This document shows positions 7,819 to 14,930 of a stretch of 16,743 nucleotides of DNA, one piece after another; the first letter of the stretch is position 1; each line of letters starts with the position of its first letter. The position numbers and the translations under genes are program-made. This DNA comes from JBDTMC01 sp039934475 (GTDB taxonomy: Bacteria; Acidobacteriota; Terriglobia; Bryobacterales; Bryobacteraceae). Where the stretch lies: contig JBDTMC010000136.1 in assembly GCA_039934475.1 (NCBI GenBank), positions 1-16,743 of the forward strand, written 5' to 3'. The notes under the pieces were generated by a model, which was not told the origin of the DNA, made no database searches, and saw nothing but the letters and a program-made list of their open reading frames with translations.

Positions 7819-8578
7819 GCTGGGCCTCCTGTTCGAATACCTGTGCAGCGTCCAATCGCATCGCGAAGTACTGGACGTAGGCGGCCCGTTTCTGAGCCGG
7901 CGTCTCCGCGCCGGGCTCGGGCAGCAGCCAGGCATCGGGCACAGCGTCGAGAATGCGTACAAAGACCTCTCGGCTCAAGCGCGTTCGCAGTTCTTCAGCG
8001 GCGGCGGACAAGGCAGAAGCCCAAGGAAGCAGAAGGTGGTGGCGGATGGGCGCGAAGGGGCTGCGGGCCGCTTGTTCTAAATTCCGCCAATCGTGATGAA
8101 AATAAAGCGCGGCGCCGTGATCGATGAAGTAGACCTGTTTGTGCCAGGAAAGCAGATTGGGGTTGCGCGCGGTGCGGTCAACGTTGGTGACGAAAGCGTC
8201 AAACCAGACGGCTTTGGAGGCCACGGCGGCGTCCACCGTGTCGCCGGCGGCGGGATCGAACATCACGGAGCCGGGCAGGTAATCGAGGGCGAGATTGAGG
8301 CCCGTGCTGGCACGCAGCAAGTCCCGGACTTCCTCGTCGTGTTCATTGCGGCCGAACGCCTCATCGACGTCAACAAGGACGATCTCCGGAACCCGGAGGC
8401 CCGCTGCACGGCCGATTTCGCCCGCGATGAGTTCCGCCGCAAGCGCCAGTGGACCCTGTCCAGCGCCATGAAACTTAAGGACATAGAGGCCGCAATCGTC
8501 GGCCTCAACAATGGCCGGCAGGGAGCCGCCTTCGCGCAGAGGCGTGACGTAGCGGGTGGCTGTCACGGTTCGAAGCAT
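7796..8578 (-). CDS. HipA-like protein kinase family protein
   Basis: The 260-residue protein is a compact HipA-type kinase without the N-terminal extension of E. coli HipA (440 residues). Visible elements in order are: the ATP-binding strand with Lys35 (LYVLKF); a helix with Glu49/Glu54 (LALAAELIAGEIGRAAGL); the catalytic loop FVTNVDRTARNPNLL (Asn132, Asp134, Asn139), equivalent to the D-R-x-x-x-N loop of HipA; and the metal-binding IDHG (Asp153). All catalytic residues are present, so it is probably active. The start at 8578 is chosen because upstream residues show no family similarity. No Shine-Dalgarno precedes it; a TACACT box lies 9 bases upstream. There is no HipB-type HTH antitoxin gene. 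Its partner is the overlapping DUF3037 gene. The substrate is unknown. Confidence 0.8.
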   Translation of the reverse strand: MLRTVTATRYVTPLREGGSLPAIVEADDCGLYVLKFHGAGQGPLALAAELIAGEIGRAAGLRVPEIVLVDVDEAFGRNEHDEEVRDLLRASTGLNLALDYLPGSVMFDPAAGDTVDAAVASKAVWFDAFVTNVDRTARNPNLLSWHKQVYFIDHGAALYFHHDWRNLEQAARSPFAPIRHHLLLPWASALSAAAEELRTRLSREVFVRILDAVPDAWLLPEPGAETPAQKRAAYVQYFAMRLDAAQVFEQEAQRARTQLV

Positions 8579-8587
8579 TCGATTTGC

Positions 8588-8593
8588 AGTGTA
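8588..8593 (-). promoter_or_regulatory. candidate -10 box of the kinase-DUF3037 operon
   Basis: TACACT on the minus strand ends 9 bases before the kinase ATG, the same spacing as TACAAT before cstA. Both are followed by GCAA and neither gene has a Shine-Dalgarno. No -35 match is seen at the normal distance, so the call is weak. Confidence 0.25.
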
Positions 8594-8690
8594 GCCCAAG
8601 CGGTGCCCGGCCGGCGGATCTGGATTTGTGGCTACAGTTTCCCCGCCAGTTGCCGATAGAGAGAATGTCTGTGCGTCCGCAGGAGTTTTT

Positions 8691-9635
8691 ATGGCCGCTA
8701 CGCTGTCCGCACCGCCGGTGTTCCGGCGGGCGATGAATGACAATATTTCCGGTTTTCTTTGCGATATGGTTCCCGGCCACCTCGGCCAGACTGACCGATT
8801 TTTAGATATCGTAACGTGGAACCTTCGCTACTTCAATTGCCGCGATCCCGAGAGGGTCGAGGTCTTTACCCGTGTGCTGCAGGAGATCAATGCCGATGTC
8901 TTCGTCTTCCAGGAGGTGGAGGCGGGCGCATTGGATGAAGTTGCTCACAACCTGGTGCGATCCGGCGCTGGTCTTTACACTGCGGAATACGGGACCACAG
9001 GTGGGCGCAACCGCGTGGCACTGCTGTTGGATACGGAATGGGTTCGCAATACGACGGAACTGCGCGAGTTGTATGCCAGCCCATCGATTATACTGCCCGG
9101 CAGCCGGAGGGAAGTGTTTCCGAGGCTACCGTTGGCAGGCGAGTTCATTGTGCGCTCAGACGCGGGCTCTTTCAATCTGGATCTGGTCGGCTTGCACCTC
9201 AAATCGAGCCGGGCGAGTTCCCACGGCGGCGGCGGCGAAGAACGAAGGCGGATTGCCGCGCGGCACTTGGCTTCATGGTTAGAGGACGAGACCAACGGCG
9301 AGGATGTGATCATTACCGGCGACTGGAACTCAACCCCGGACGGGCCGGAGTGGCAACCATTCGAGGAGTTACGGAATCAGGGACGAGTTCACTTGGGCAG
9401 TTGGAATCCGAAAGGCGAGATTAGCCACGTGATCCAGAGACGGTCCCCACGCATCGATGTGATTGTATTGGCGCCCGATCATACGGGTGCGGCCACGGTG
9501 ACGGAGGTAGAGGGGCACAGGTGCACCGTTCTCGCATGGACGGACGCGATTCTTGGGAAGAGTGTAGTTCCGAAGCTACAGGAGAAGATCAGCCACGATC
9601 TTCCCGTGTTGGCGCGCTTTGTCTTTCCAATGTAG
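8691..9635 (+). CDS. endonuclease/exonuclease/phosphatase (EEP) superfamily protein
   Basis: The 314-residue protein carries the EEP fold signature: VTWNLRYFN (Asn44 near the metal site), VFVFQEVE with the metal ligand Glu75, LVGLHLKSS (His169), ITGDWNSTPDG (Asp211, Asn213), RIDVIVL (Asp256) and the C-terminal SHDLPVLARF (Asp303-His302 catalytic pair). This superfamily includes DNase I, AP endonucleases and phosphodiesterases; the substrate is not predictable. AGGAG lies 5 bases before the ATG at 8691, which I prefer over the ATG at 8628. No signal peptide is seen, so it is probably cytosolic, unlike many secreted DNase I-like nucleases. It is divergent from the kinase gene and followed after 54 bases by the convergent adenylate kinase gene. 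Confidence 0.86.
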   Translation: MAATLSAPPVFRRAMNDNISGFLCDMVPGHLGQTDRFLDIVTWNLRYFNCRDPERVEVFTRVLQEINADVFVFQEVEAGALDEVAHNLVRSGAGLYTAEYGTTGGRNRVALLLDTEWVRNTTELRELYASPSIILPGSRREVFPRLPLAGEFIVRSDAGSFNLDLVGLHLKSSRASSHGGGGEERRRIAARHLASWLEDETNGEDVIITGDWNSTPDGPEWQPFEELRNQGRVHLGSWNPKGEISHVIQRRSPRIDVIVLAPDHTGAATVTEVEGHRCTVLAWTDAILGKSVVPKLQEKISHDLPVLARFVFPM

Positions 9636-9689
9636 GCGAGGACTGGCAGAAGAGACCGCTCACGGTCGCGGCCCAGTAGAATGAATAAG

Positions 9690-10382
9690 CTAGAGGGCTT
9701 CCGCCCGGACCAGGCGAGGTTCGAGGATGACCAATAGATCAGCTTCGATCTGCGCCGGCGGCAGGACGCCATCAACGCGGCTATACCGTTCGCCGGCGTA
9801 GTAGTCGAGGAGTGGGGCTGTCAGCTTGTTGTATGCCTTCAACCGTTCGCGAACCGTCTCCTCGCAGTCGTCGGTACGGGTGACCAGCTTACAGTCGTCG
9901 GCATCGCAGAGGCCGTCGTTGGCCGGGGGCTGAAGCTTCAGGTTGTAAATGTGTCCGCAGCCGGGGCATTGACGGCGCAGACAGATGCGCTCCATAACCG
10001 ACGCATCGGGAACGTCGATGTGCATCACCAGCGGCTGTGGAAGATCACGGGTTTTCAGCAGATCGTCCAGAAAACGAGCCTGGGCCACCGTTCGCGGATA
10101 ACCGTCCAGCATAAAGCCGGGCTCGCAATCGGGACGGGCGATGCGATTGGCAATCATCTGGTTGACGATGTCGTCGCCTACCAGGCCGCCCATGAATGAG
10201 ATCGCGGCGGCCATCTTACCTAATTCAGTGTTAGCGGCCATCTCGGCGCGAAGCATAGCGCCGGTGGAGATGGCGGGTATTGCCAGGGTCCGGCTAAGAC
10301 GCTCAGCCTGTGTACCTTTTCCACTGCCGGGAGGGCCTATAAGGACGAGGATAATGGGGGTGTTCGGATTCGAGGGAGCCAC
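9690..10382 (-). CDS. adk: adenylate kinase with zinc-type LID domain
   Basis: The 230-residue enzyme catalyses ATP + AMP = 2 ADP in the cytosol. Motifs in order are: the P-loop GPPGSGKGT (16-24); STGAMLR for AMP binding (39-45); MLDGYPRTVAQA (91-102); the LID domain with four Cys (C139-x2-C142 and C159-x4-C164), probably binding zinc; and TRTDDCEETVRERLKAY (168-184). It starts with GTG, preceded by AGAGG at 6 bases. Compared with typical adk (about 215 residues) it has a short N-terminal extension. Essential adk genes often sit in the ribosomal-protein operon after secY. This one stands alone between an EEP gene and an SDR gene, so it may be a second copy; that cannot be decided from the window. 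A UMP/CMP kinase is unlikely given the DGYPRT and zinc LID. Confidence 0.92.
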   Translation of the reverse strand: MAPSNPNTPIILVLIGPPGSGKGTQAERLSRTLAIPAISTGAMLRAEMAANTELGKMAAAISFMGGLVGDDIVNQMIANRIARPDCEPGFMLDGYPRTVAQARFLDDLLKTRDLPQPLVMHIDVPDASVMERICLRRQCPGCGHIYNLKLQPPANDGLCDADDCKLVTRTDDCEETVRERLKAYNKLTAPLLDYYAGERYSRVDGVLPPAQIEADLLVILEPRLVRAEAL

Positions 10383-10455
10383 GCGGAACCTCTCTCCCTC
10401 AAAGGTACAGCAATCCGCCTAATTCAGTCAAATAGGTCTGAAGATATTGAAAAAA

Positions 10456-11178
10456 CTACAGCGTCAAGCCGCCGTCCACGGAAAGGACCTGGCCGGTAAT
10501 GTAATTGTCGGGTTCGAGAAAGAACCGGACGGCGCGGGCGATATCCGCTGCGCGGCCGAAGCGGGGAACGGTTCCTTCTGATATGTAGCGGTCGTACTTG
10601 CCGGCGGCAATGCTCGCTTCGGCCATGCCCGCCGCGGTGACACCGGGGCTGACGAGATTCACGCGGATATTCGCCTTGCCGCGGCACTCCTTGGCGAGGA
10701 TGCGCGCGGAGTGAACGAGCGCCGCCTTCGCGCCGGCATACACACTGGAGCCGGGGAACAGCGCCGCCGCTTGCATGGTGGAGAACAAAACGATGGCGCC
10801 GGGGGTTTGGGAGGCGCGCAGGCGCTCCGCTGCCTCACGGGCCAATAGGAGCGGACCGAGATAGTTCGATTCGAAAGACAGACGCAGCATCGCTTCCGTC
10901 TGGTCCGGCTGGGTGACACGAGCGGGATCACCGGTGAGAACAACGAGGCCGTACATCTCCGGAGCCGCGTCCAGCAGACGACGCCGATCAGCGGCATTCG
11001 AAAGGTCGGCTTGAAGAACGGTGGCGATGGGGGACAGTTCCGCGGCGCGTTCCGCGTTGCGGTAATAGCTGGCGACGAGGGTGGCGCCTTCGGCCGCCAG
11101 CAAGTGGGCCACGGCCGAGCCGAGGCCACCGGCGCCGCCGGCGAGGACGATCTGGCGGCCAACGAGGGTGTCAGGCAT
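10456..11178 (-). CDS. short-chain dehydrogenase/reductase (SDR)
   Basis: The 240-residue product is a classical SDR. It has a Rossmann glycine motif (GGAGGLG at 14-20, where most members have TGxxxGIG), D58 after the third strand (LQADLS), catalytic Tyr147-x3-Lys151 (YAGAK) with Ser133 upstream, an IRVNLVSPG stretch (171-179) and the C-terminal YITGQVLSVDGGLTL. The usual N-N-A-G motif after strand 4 is replaced by LTGDPA. It resembles FabG-like NAD(P)-dependent oxidoreductases; the substrate is unknown. The ATG at 11178 overlaps the stop of the upstream O-antigen-ligase-like gene by 8 bases, so the start is set by coupling and the two genes form an operon. The upstream open frame (to 11262) lies inside that neighbour and was discarded. 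Confidence 0.87.
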   Translation of the reverse strand: MPDTLVGRQIVLAGGAGGLGSAVAHLLAAEGATLVASYYRNAERAAELSPIATVLQADLSNAADRRRLLDAAPEMYGLVVLTGDPARVTQPDQTEAMLRLSFESNYLGPLLLAREAAERLRASQTPGAIVLFSTMQAAALFPGSSVYAGAKAALVHSARILAKECRGKANIRVNLVSPGVTAAGMAEASIAAGKYDRYISEGTVPRFGRAADIARAVRFFLEPDNYITGQVLSVDGGLTL

Positions 11179-12445
11179 TGACCACTTTGCCTTCCGCCGA
11201 TGCCTCTTCCACCACGGTGTAACCGCAGGCCACCGTCGCGAGAAACATAATGAGCACCTCACTGTCGCCGAGGTTCAGTTCAAACAATCCGGTAATCATA
11301 ATGGCGATGACCGCGGCTACCGCACCGAACAGGAAGAAGCGGGCGTCGGACGCCGGGGGTAGACGTGCTGCGGCGCGCGCGAAGTCCCAGATGATAGTAA
11401 CTAGCATCCACACCAACATGAGCATGGTGGGAATCCCGCGCTCCGCGGCGTAGTGGAGATAGATGTTGTGCAGGTGACCATACCAGCCGGTAGGCAGCGG
11501 TTGCGGCAGATCGGCGGGTACGTACTTTTTGAATTGCCGGTTCACCTGTTCCGGGCCAAGGCCCAGCAGAGGGTGCGCTTTGATCATCTCGAGGCCAGTT
11601 CGCCAGGTGACGACGCGGTGCATGTTGGAATCCACTTCGCCGTGAGGGCGGAAGGCGGAGACCAGACGCTCACGCACCGAACTTGGCGCCACCAGGAAGA
11701 TCACCCCCACCACAATCGGGGCTGTCAGGATCAGCCAGCGCTTCCAGTGCCACAGCAGGTACACGCCGCCGCCCGCCGTACCGAGCCAAATACTGCGCGT
11801 CAGGCCAAGAGCGATTCCAACGGCCATGACAACGGCCATTGCGCCGCAGGCGATCCGCAGGCGCGTGGAAAGCGCGGCAAAGAAGAGCAACCCTGTGAGC
11901 AGAAGAAGGACAGTCATCTCCTGCCCTCCAAAGGTCATCCAATGGCTCATAAACCCGGTGGTCCGTTCACCCACATAGTATTCGTAGAAATTCTGTCCAA
12001 GGCGGCTGGCGGCGGCCATTTTATTGGAAAACTGGACGAAGCTGAGGATCGCGGAAGCCGTCGCCAGAACGCTCCATACAGCTACCAGTAAATGGGCGTC
12101 CTTTAGCCCGCGGAAGGTGCTGAAGACCGTGAGCAAGGTGAGGAAACAGAAGAATTTGCGGATTTGAGGGTTGGCCAGGGAGGGCTGCACCGAAGCAAGC
12201 AGGGAGATCAAGGTTCCAAGGAAGAAGAGGCCTAACTGCCAGCGAATGGGCGGCAGGCGAAGGCGCTCACCGGAGACCAGAAGCAGGATCAGCGCCAATA
12301 CGAGGAGGATGTTGGAAACCGCGATAGAGAAGACGATAGCGGCGGCGGAACCGAAAGCAGCCCAATAGGCAGCGCGGCTCAGTAACGACCGAGTTGAACT
12401 CATGTGATAGTGACCATGGTAGGGGCGCGATGGGGCGCGGCTCAT
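11171..12445 (-). CDS. O-antigen ligase / Wzy_C family polytopic membrane protein
   Basis: The protein has 424 residues and about 10-12 hydrophobic segments, typical of WaaL-like O-antigen ligases and Wzy polymerases, which handle lipid-linked glycans at the periplasmic face of the inner membrane. Features seen are LGLTRSIWLG (Arg217, matching the conserved Arg in this family), a large loop at about 255-335, GLGPEQVNRQFKKY, and HLHNIYLHYAAERG with the conserved His326. C-terminal helices follow, with a short cytosolic tail. Start choice is uncertain: ATGs at 12487, 12445 and 12403 are all in frame and none has a clear ribosome site; 12445 gives a short N-terminus before the first span. Whether it ligates or polymerises, and which glycan, is not visible. 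No glycosyltransferase genes lie nearby; an SDR gene follows by overlap. Confidence 0.85.
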   Translation of the reverse strand: MSRAPSRPYHGHYHMSSTRSLLSRAAYWAAFGSAAAIVFSIAVSNILLVLALILLLVSGERLRLPPIRWQLGLFFLGTLISLLASVQPSLANPQIRKFFCFLTLLTVFSTFRGLKDAHLLVAVWSVLATASAILSFVQFSNKMAAASRLGQNFYEYYVGERTTGFMSHWMTFGGQEMTVLLLLTGLLFFAALSTRLRIACGAMAVVMAVGIALGLTRSIWLGTAGGGVYLLWHWKRWLILTAPIVVGVIFLVAPSSVRERLVSAFRPHGEVDSNMHRVVTWRTGLEMIKAHPLLGLGPEQVNRQFKKYVPADLPQPLPTGWYGHLHNIYLHYAAERGIPTMLMLVWMLVTIIWDFARAAARLPPASDARFFLFGAVAAVIAIMITGLFELNLGDSEVLIMFLATVACGYTVVEEASAEGKVVNA

Positions 12446-12478
12446 CGTCCAGCGCCCAGTATGCCAAAATAGTGTCTT

Positions 12479-12491
12479 AACTACCATAGTT
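12479..12491. promoter_or_regulatory. inverted repeat between divergent waaL-like and sixA genes
   Basis: AACTA-CCA-TAGTT is a perfect 5-bp inverted repeat in the 53-base divergent space. It overlaps a weak CATAGT -10-like hexamer 8 bases upstream of the sixA ATG. It could be an operator for one or both genes. The arms are short and chance is a fair explanation. Confidence 0.22.
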
Positions 12492-12498
12492 GAAAGTC

Positions 12499-12978
12499 AT
12501 GCAGATCTACCTGTTGCGGCATGGGCTTGCCGAAGATGGGAAGCCAGACAGCCGGGATGCGGATCGCGCTCTGACCTCGGAGGGCAAGAAGAAGCTCCGT
12601 GAGGTGCTTCGTCACGCCCATGCGGCCGGGATGCACCCGGAGTTGATCCTCACCAGCCCGTATAAGCGCGCTGTCCAAACAGCGGAGGTTGCCGCTGCTG
12701 TGCTGGGCTATGAGGAAGAGATACTGCGAACGAAGGTGTTGCAGCCCGCCTCCGATCCACACGATGTATGGGAAGAGATCCGCGTCCACAAAGACTCCAA
12801 GGAAATCCTGCTGGTGGGTCACGAGCCGCTGTTCGGCATTGTGGCCGCTTTCCTGCTGGGCACGCCGACGCTTCAGGTGGACTTCAAGAAAGGATGCCTG
12901 GTTCGCATCGACGTGCACGCGGCGTCGCCCAACCCTCGCGGCGTCCTCAAGTTCATGATGACGCCGAAGCTGGCGTAA
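12499..12978 (+). CDS. sixA: SixA-type histidine phosphatase
   Basis: The 159-residue single-domain protein is of the histidine phosphatase (phosphoglycerate-mutase-like) superfamily. It begins MQIYLLRHGLAEDG with the catalytic RHG (Arg7-His8-Gly9); LTSPYKRAVQTAE supplies Arg57, and ILLVGHEP supplies the second His108. Length and motif order match SixA, which removes phosphate from phosphohistidine in E. coli relay proteins; here the partner is unknown and no histidine kinase is nearby. The frame also opens at a TTG (12490), but MQIYLLRHG matches the family start, so ATG 12499 is preferred. It is divergent from the O-antigen-ligase-like gene and 109 bases upstream of the protease gene. Confidence 0.87.
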   Translation: MQIYLLRHGLAEDGKPDSRDADRALTSEGKKKLREVLRHAHAAGMHPELILTSPYKRAVQTAEVAAAVLGYEEEILRTKVLQPASDPHDVWEEIRVHKDSKEILLVGHEPLFGIVAAFLLGTPTLQVDFKKGCLVRIDVHAASPNPRGVLKFMMTPKLA

Positions 12979-13016
12979 ACCTTCTCCTGGTGTAACTCCC
13001 GCAGGTGATTCCGCTA

Positions 13017-13039
13017 TCCCGTTTTTACGGGAAAACCGT
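13017..13039. other. two overlapping small hairpins between sixA and the protease gene
   Basis: TCCCGT-TTTT-ACGGGA forms a perfect 6-bp stem (13017-13032), and its right arm can instead pair as ACGG-GAAAA-CCGT (13027-13039), followed by TTTCTTC. The alternatives are mutually exclusive. It may be a weak terminator for sixA or part of the leader of the protease gene; its role is not known. Confidence 0.25.
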
Positions 13040-13087
13040 TTCTTCGTCTCATACGTCACAAGTAGTAGCAGAGGAGACTGACGAGAC

Positions 13088-14545
13088 ATGCATAGGCTAA
13101 TGAGTGGCAAATGGACGGTTATGGCCGCCCTGGCCGCCGTTTTTACTATTGGAGCGGTGGCGGAACAGGGTATCCGCACTGTATGGACCAAACTGGGAGG
13201 GGCTCCGGTGACGGTGAAGATGGCGGAGAGCAAACTGCCGTCAGGCGGCTTCGCTTCGGTGATTCAAAAGGATTTGCCCGCGGTGGTGAACATCTCTACA
13301 TCGCGGGTTGTGAAGACGGCAGCGGAGGGCCCGATGGCCGACCCCATGCTGCGCCAGTTCTTTGGCGGGCGGGGTTTCCAGGCGCCGCGCAATCACAAGG
13401 AAAGCGCTCTGGGATCGGGCGTAGTTGTGTCGCCCGAGGGATACATTCTGACGAATAACCATGTGGTGGAGGGCGCGCAGCAGATCATTGTGACGCTGCC
13501 CGACAAGCGCGATTTTCAGGCGAAAGTGATCGGCGCGGACCCGAAGACCGACGTCGCGTTGCTGAAGATCAACGCCAGCGGACTGCCGGTGGTGGCTTTC
13601 GCGGATAGCTCGAAGGTGCGGGTAGGCGATTACGCGATTGCTATCGGCAACCCGTTCGGCATCGGCCAGACGGTGACAGCTGGTATTGTGAGCGCGACAG
13701 GACGCGGCGGGATGGGCATTGAGGAGTATGAGGATTTCATCCAGACCGACGCGGCGATCAACCCGGGCAACTCCGGTGGCGCGCTGGTGAACAGCGATGG
13801 CGACCTGGTGGGTATCAACACCGCCATCATTTCGCCGAACTCTGGCGGAAACAACGGCATCGGTTTCGCGATTCCGTCGAATATGGCGCGCAACATCATG
13901 GAGGAATTAGCCTCAAACGGCAAGGTGACGCGCGGGTATATGGGGGTGATGCTGCAGCCGATGACGCCGGCGGTAGCGAAAGCGTTCGGCTTGAATGAGA
14001 TGAAGGGCGGCTTGGTAGCGCAGGTGACTCCGGGCGGTCCGGCCGAGCGGGCTGGTTTGAAGAACGGCGACATCATCGTGCAGGTGAACGACACGCCGAT
14101 CGGCGACACCAACCAACTGCGGCTGTTGGTGGCCTCGCTGCAGCCGGGTTCGAGCACACGCCTGAAGCTGTTCCGCAATGGCGGGACGGTGGATACGACG
14201 GTGACGCTTGAGGAACTGCCTGGTTCGAAGGCGGCGGCCAACCATGAAGCGGATGGCGCGAAGAGCGCGTTGGAAGGCGTGGCGTTGAGTGACCTGAGTC
14301 CGGAGATCGTGAATGAGTTGGGTCTGCCGGCGAGGACCAAGGGCGTGGTGGTAACGAATGTGGACCCGGACAGCGCGGCGGCGGACGCCGGGTTGCAGCG
14401 GGGCGACGTGATTCAGTCAGTGAACCGGAAGCCGGTGGCGAATCTGGATCAAGCGCAGCAGATGTTTGGTTCGACCAGCGGCGGAGTGCTGTTGAGTGTG
14501 AGCCGCGGCGGCCAGACGATGTACATTGTTGTGGAACAGAAGTAG
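13088..14545 (+). CDS. DegP/HtrA-family periplasmic serine endoprotease with two PDZ domains
   Basis: The 485-residue protein has a basic N-terminus and one hydrophobic segment (about 9-25), an uncleaved anchor or signal peptide that puts it in the periplasm. The trypsin-like domain follows with His125 (TNNHVVEG), Asp155 (KTDVALLK) and Ser229 in INPGNSGGAL. PDZ1 covers about 281-375 (GYMGVMLQ; GGPAERAGLKNGDIIVQVN) and PDZ2 about 395-483 (KGVVVTNVDPDSAAADAGLQ; GDVIQSVN). A flexible LA-like loop (77-105) is rich in Gly/Arg/Phe (FFGGRGFQ), as in DegP/DegQ. The family degrades or refolds misfolded envelope proteins. A GGAG precedes the ATG by 11 bases, somewhat far. Envelope-stress control is usual for the family, but I see no convincing ECF-type promoter. 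A strong hairpin and tRNA-Thr follow. Confidence 0.94.
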   Translation: MHRLMSGKWTVMAALAAVFTIGAVAEQGIRTVWTKLGGAPVTVKMAESKLPSGGFASVIQKDLPAVVNISTSRVVKTAAEGPMADPMLRQFFGGRGFQAPRNHKESALGSGVVVSPEGYILTNNHVVEGAQQIIVTLPDKRDFQAKVIGADPKTDVALLKINASGLPVVAFADSSKVRVGDYAIAIGNPFGIGQTVTAGIVSATGRGGMGIEEYEDFIQTDAAINPGNSGGALVNSDGDLVGINTAIISPNSGGNNGIGFAIPSNMARNIMEELASNGKVTRGYMGVMLQPMTPAVAKAFGLNEMKGGLVAQVTPGGPAERAGLKNGDIIVQVNDTPIGDTNQLRLLVASLQPGSSTRLKLFRNGGTVDTTVTLEELPGSKAAANHEADGAKSALEGVALSDLSPEIVNELGLPARTKGVVVTNVDPDSAAADAGLQRGDVIQSVNRKPVANLDQAQQMFGSTSGGVLLSVSRGGQTMYIVVEQK

Positions 14546-14556
14546 GGAGTCTTGGA

Positions 14557-14583
14557 GCGGCGCGGAGGTGGTCTCCGCGCCGC
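14557..14583 (+). terminator. strong GC hairpin after the protease gene
   Basis: GCGGCGCGGAG (14557-14567) and CTCCGCGCCGC (14573-14583) form a perfect 11-bp stem with a 5-base loop (GTGGT), starting 11 bases after the protease stop. No T-run follows on either strand, so it is not a textbook intrinsic terminator. It could still halt or stabilise the 3' end of the mRNA and insulate the tRNA gene. Confidence 0.5.
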
Positions 14584-14603
14584 GAGCGGGGTGGTCTGAT
14601 CGT

Positions 14604-14611
14604 GGTATAAA
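14604..14611 (+). promoter_or_regulatory. candidate extended -10 promoter of tRNA-Thr
   Basis: TATAAA (14606-14611) is preceded by TGG, giving the TGn extended -10 form, and lies 23 bases upstream of the mature tRNA 5' end. No -35 hexamer is recognisable at 17 bases, as is common for extended -10 promoters. Confidence 0.45.
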
Positions 14612-14634
14612 TAAGGGAGAAACCCACACGGCAG

Positions 14635-14710
14635 GCCACCCTAGCTCAGTTGGTAGAGCGGCTGATTCGTAATCAGCAGGTCGCCGGTTCGATCCCGGCG
14701 GGTGGCTCCA
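14635..14710 (+). tRNA. tRNA-Thr (anticodon CGT)
   Basis: The 76-base gene folds as a complete cloverleaf. The acceptor GCCACCC pairs with GGGTGGC (7 bp). The D arm contains AGCTCAGTTGGTAGAGC. The anticodon stem GCTGA/TCAGC encloses the loop TTCGTAA, so the anticodon is CGT, reading ACG (threonine). The T stem is GCCGG/CCGGC with loop TTCGATC. The discriminator is T and the 3' CCA is encoded (14708-14710). Foreign-looking DNA begins immediately downstream, consistent with tRNA 3' ends serving as integration sites. Confidence 0.96.
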
Positions 14711-14780
14711 GAGCAACTGCAATAATTTCAAGCCCTTAGAAGATAATTCCTGTTCTCGGGCGATTTTCATGAGAACGACC

Positions 14781-14798
14781 TGTGCCCAAAATTGTGCC
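14781..14798. repeat. short direct repeat TGTGCC with 12-base period
   Basis: TGTGCC occurs at 14781-14786 and 14793-14798, separated by CAAAAT. Its position about 70 bases 3' of the tRNA would suit a recombinase or excisionase arm site, but six bases is short and the role is a guess. Confidence 0.2.
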
Positions 14799-14881
14799 TA
14801 CCCAGAGCTTCTCCCAGAATCAGGAGCCTGAATACCTTCTGAGCCACGCCCTTCGACTAGAGACTCCCTGCAGTTTCCTCA

Positions 14882-14912
14882 GGAGATCCCAATTTAGGGG
14901 CGGAAGATCTCC
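14882..14912. promoter_or_regulatory. 7-bp inverted repeat upstream of the Fic operon
   Basis: GGAGATC (14882-14888) and GATCTCC (14906-14912) are perfect inverted copies separated by 17 bases, so centre-to-centre they are about 24 bases, roughly two helical turns. Two half-sites of a dimeric operator are possible. Confidence 0.3.
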
Positions 14913-14930
14913 AACTAAAGAGTTGCTGGG

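Noticed and set aside
7796..8578. Classical HipBA toxin-antitoxin system
   Set aside because: No HTH antitoxin gene is present upstream, and the kinase lacks the N-terminal domain of HipA; only the kinase core matches.
11453..12091. A 212-codon open frame on the plus strand
   Set aside because: It is antisense to the O-antigen-ligase-like gene; His/Gln/Gly-rich shadow product.
12481..13233. A 250-codon open frame on the minus strand
   Set aside because: It runs antisense across sixA, the intergenic space and the start of the protease gene, and shows no domain.
13630..14340. A 236-codon open frame on the minus strand
   Set aside because: It is antisense to the protease catalytic and PDZ domains and has no motif of its own.
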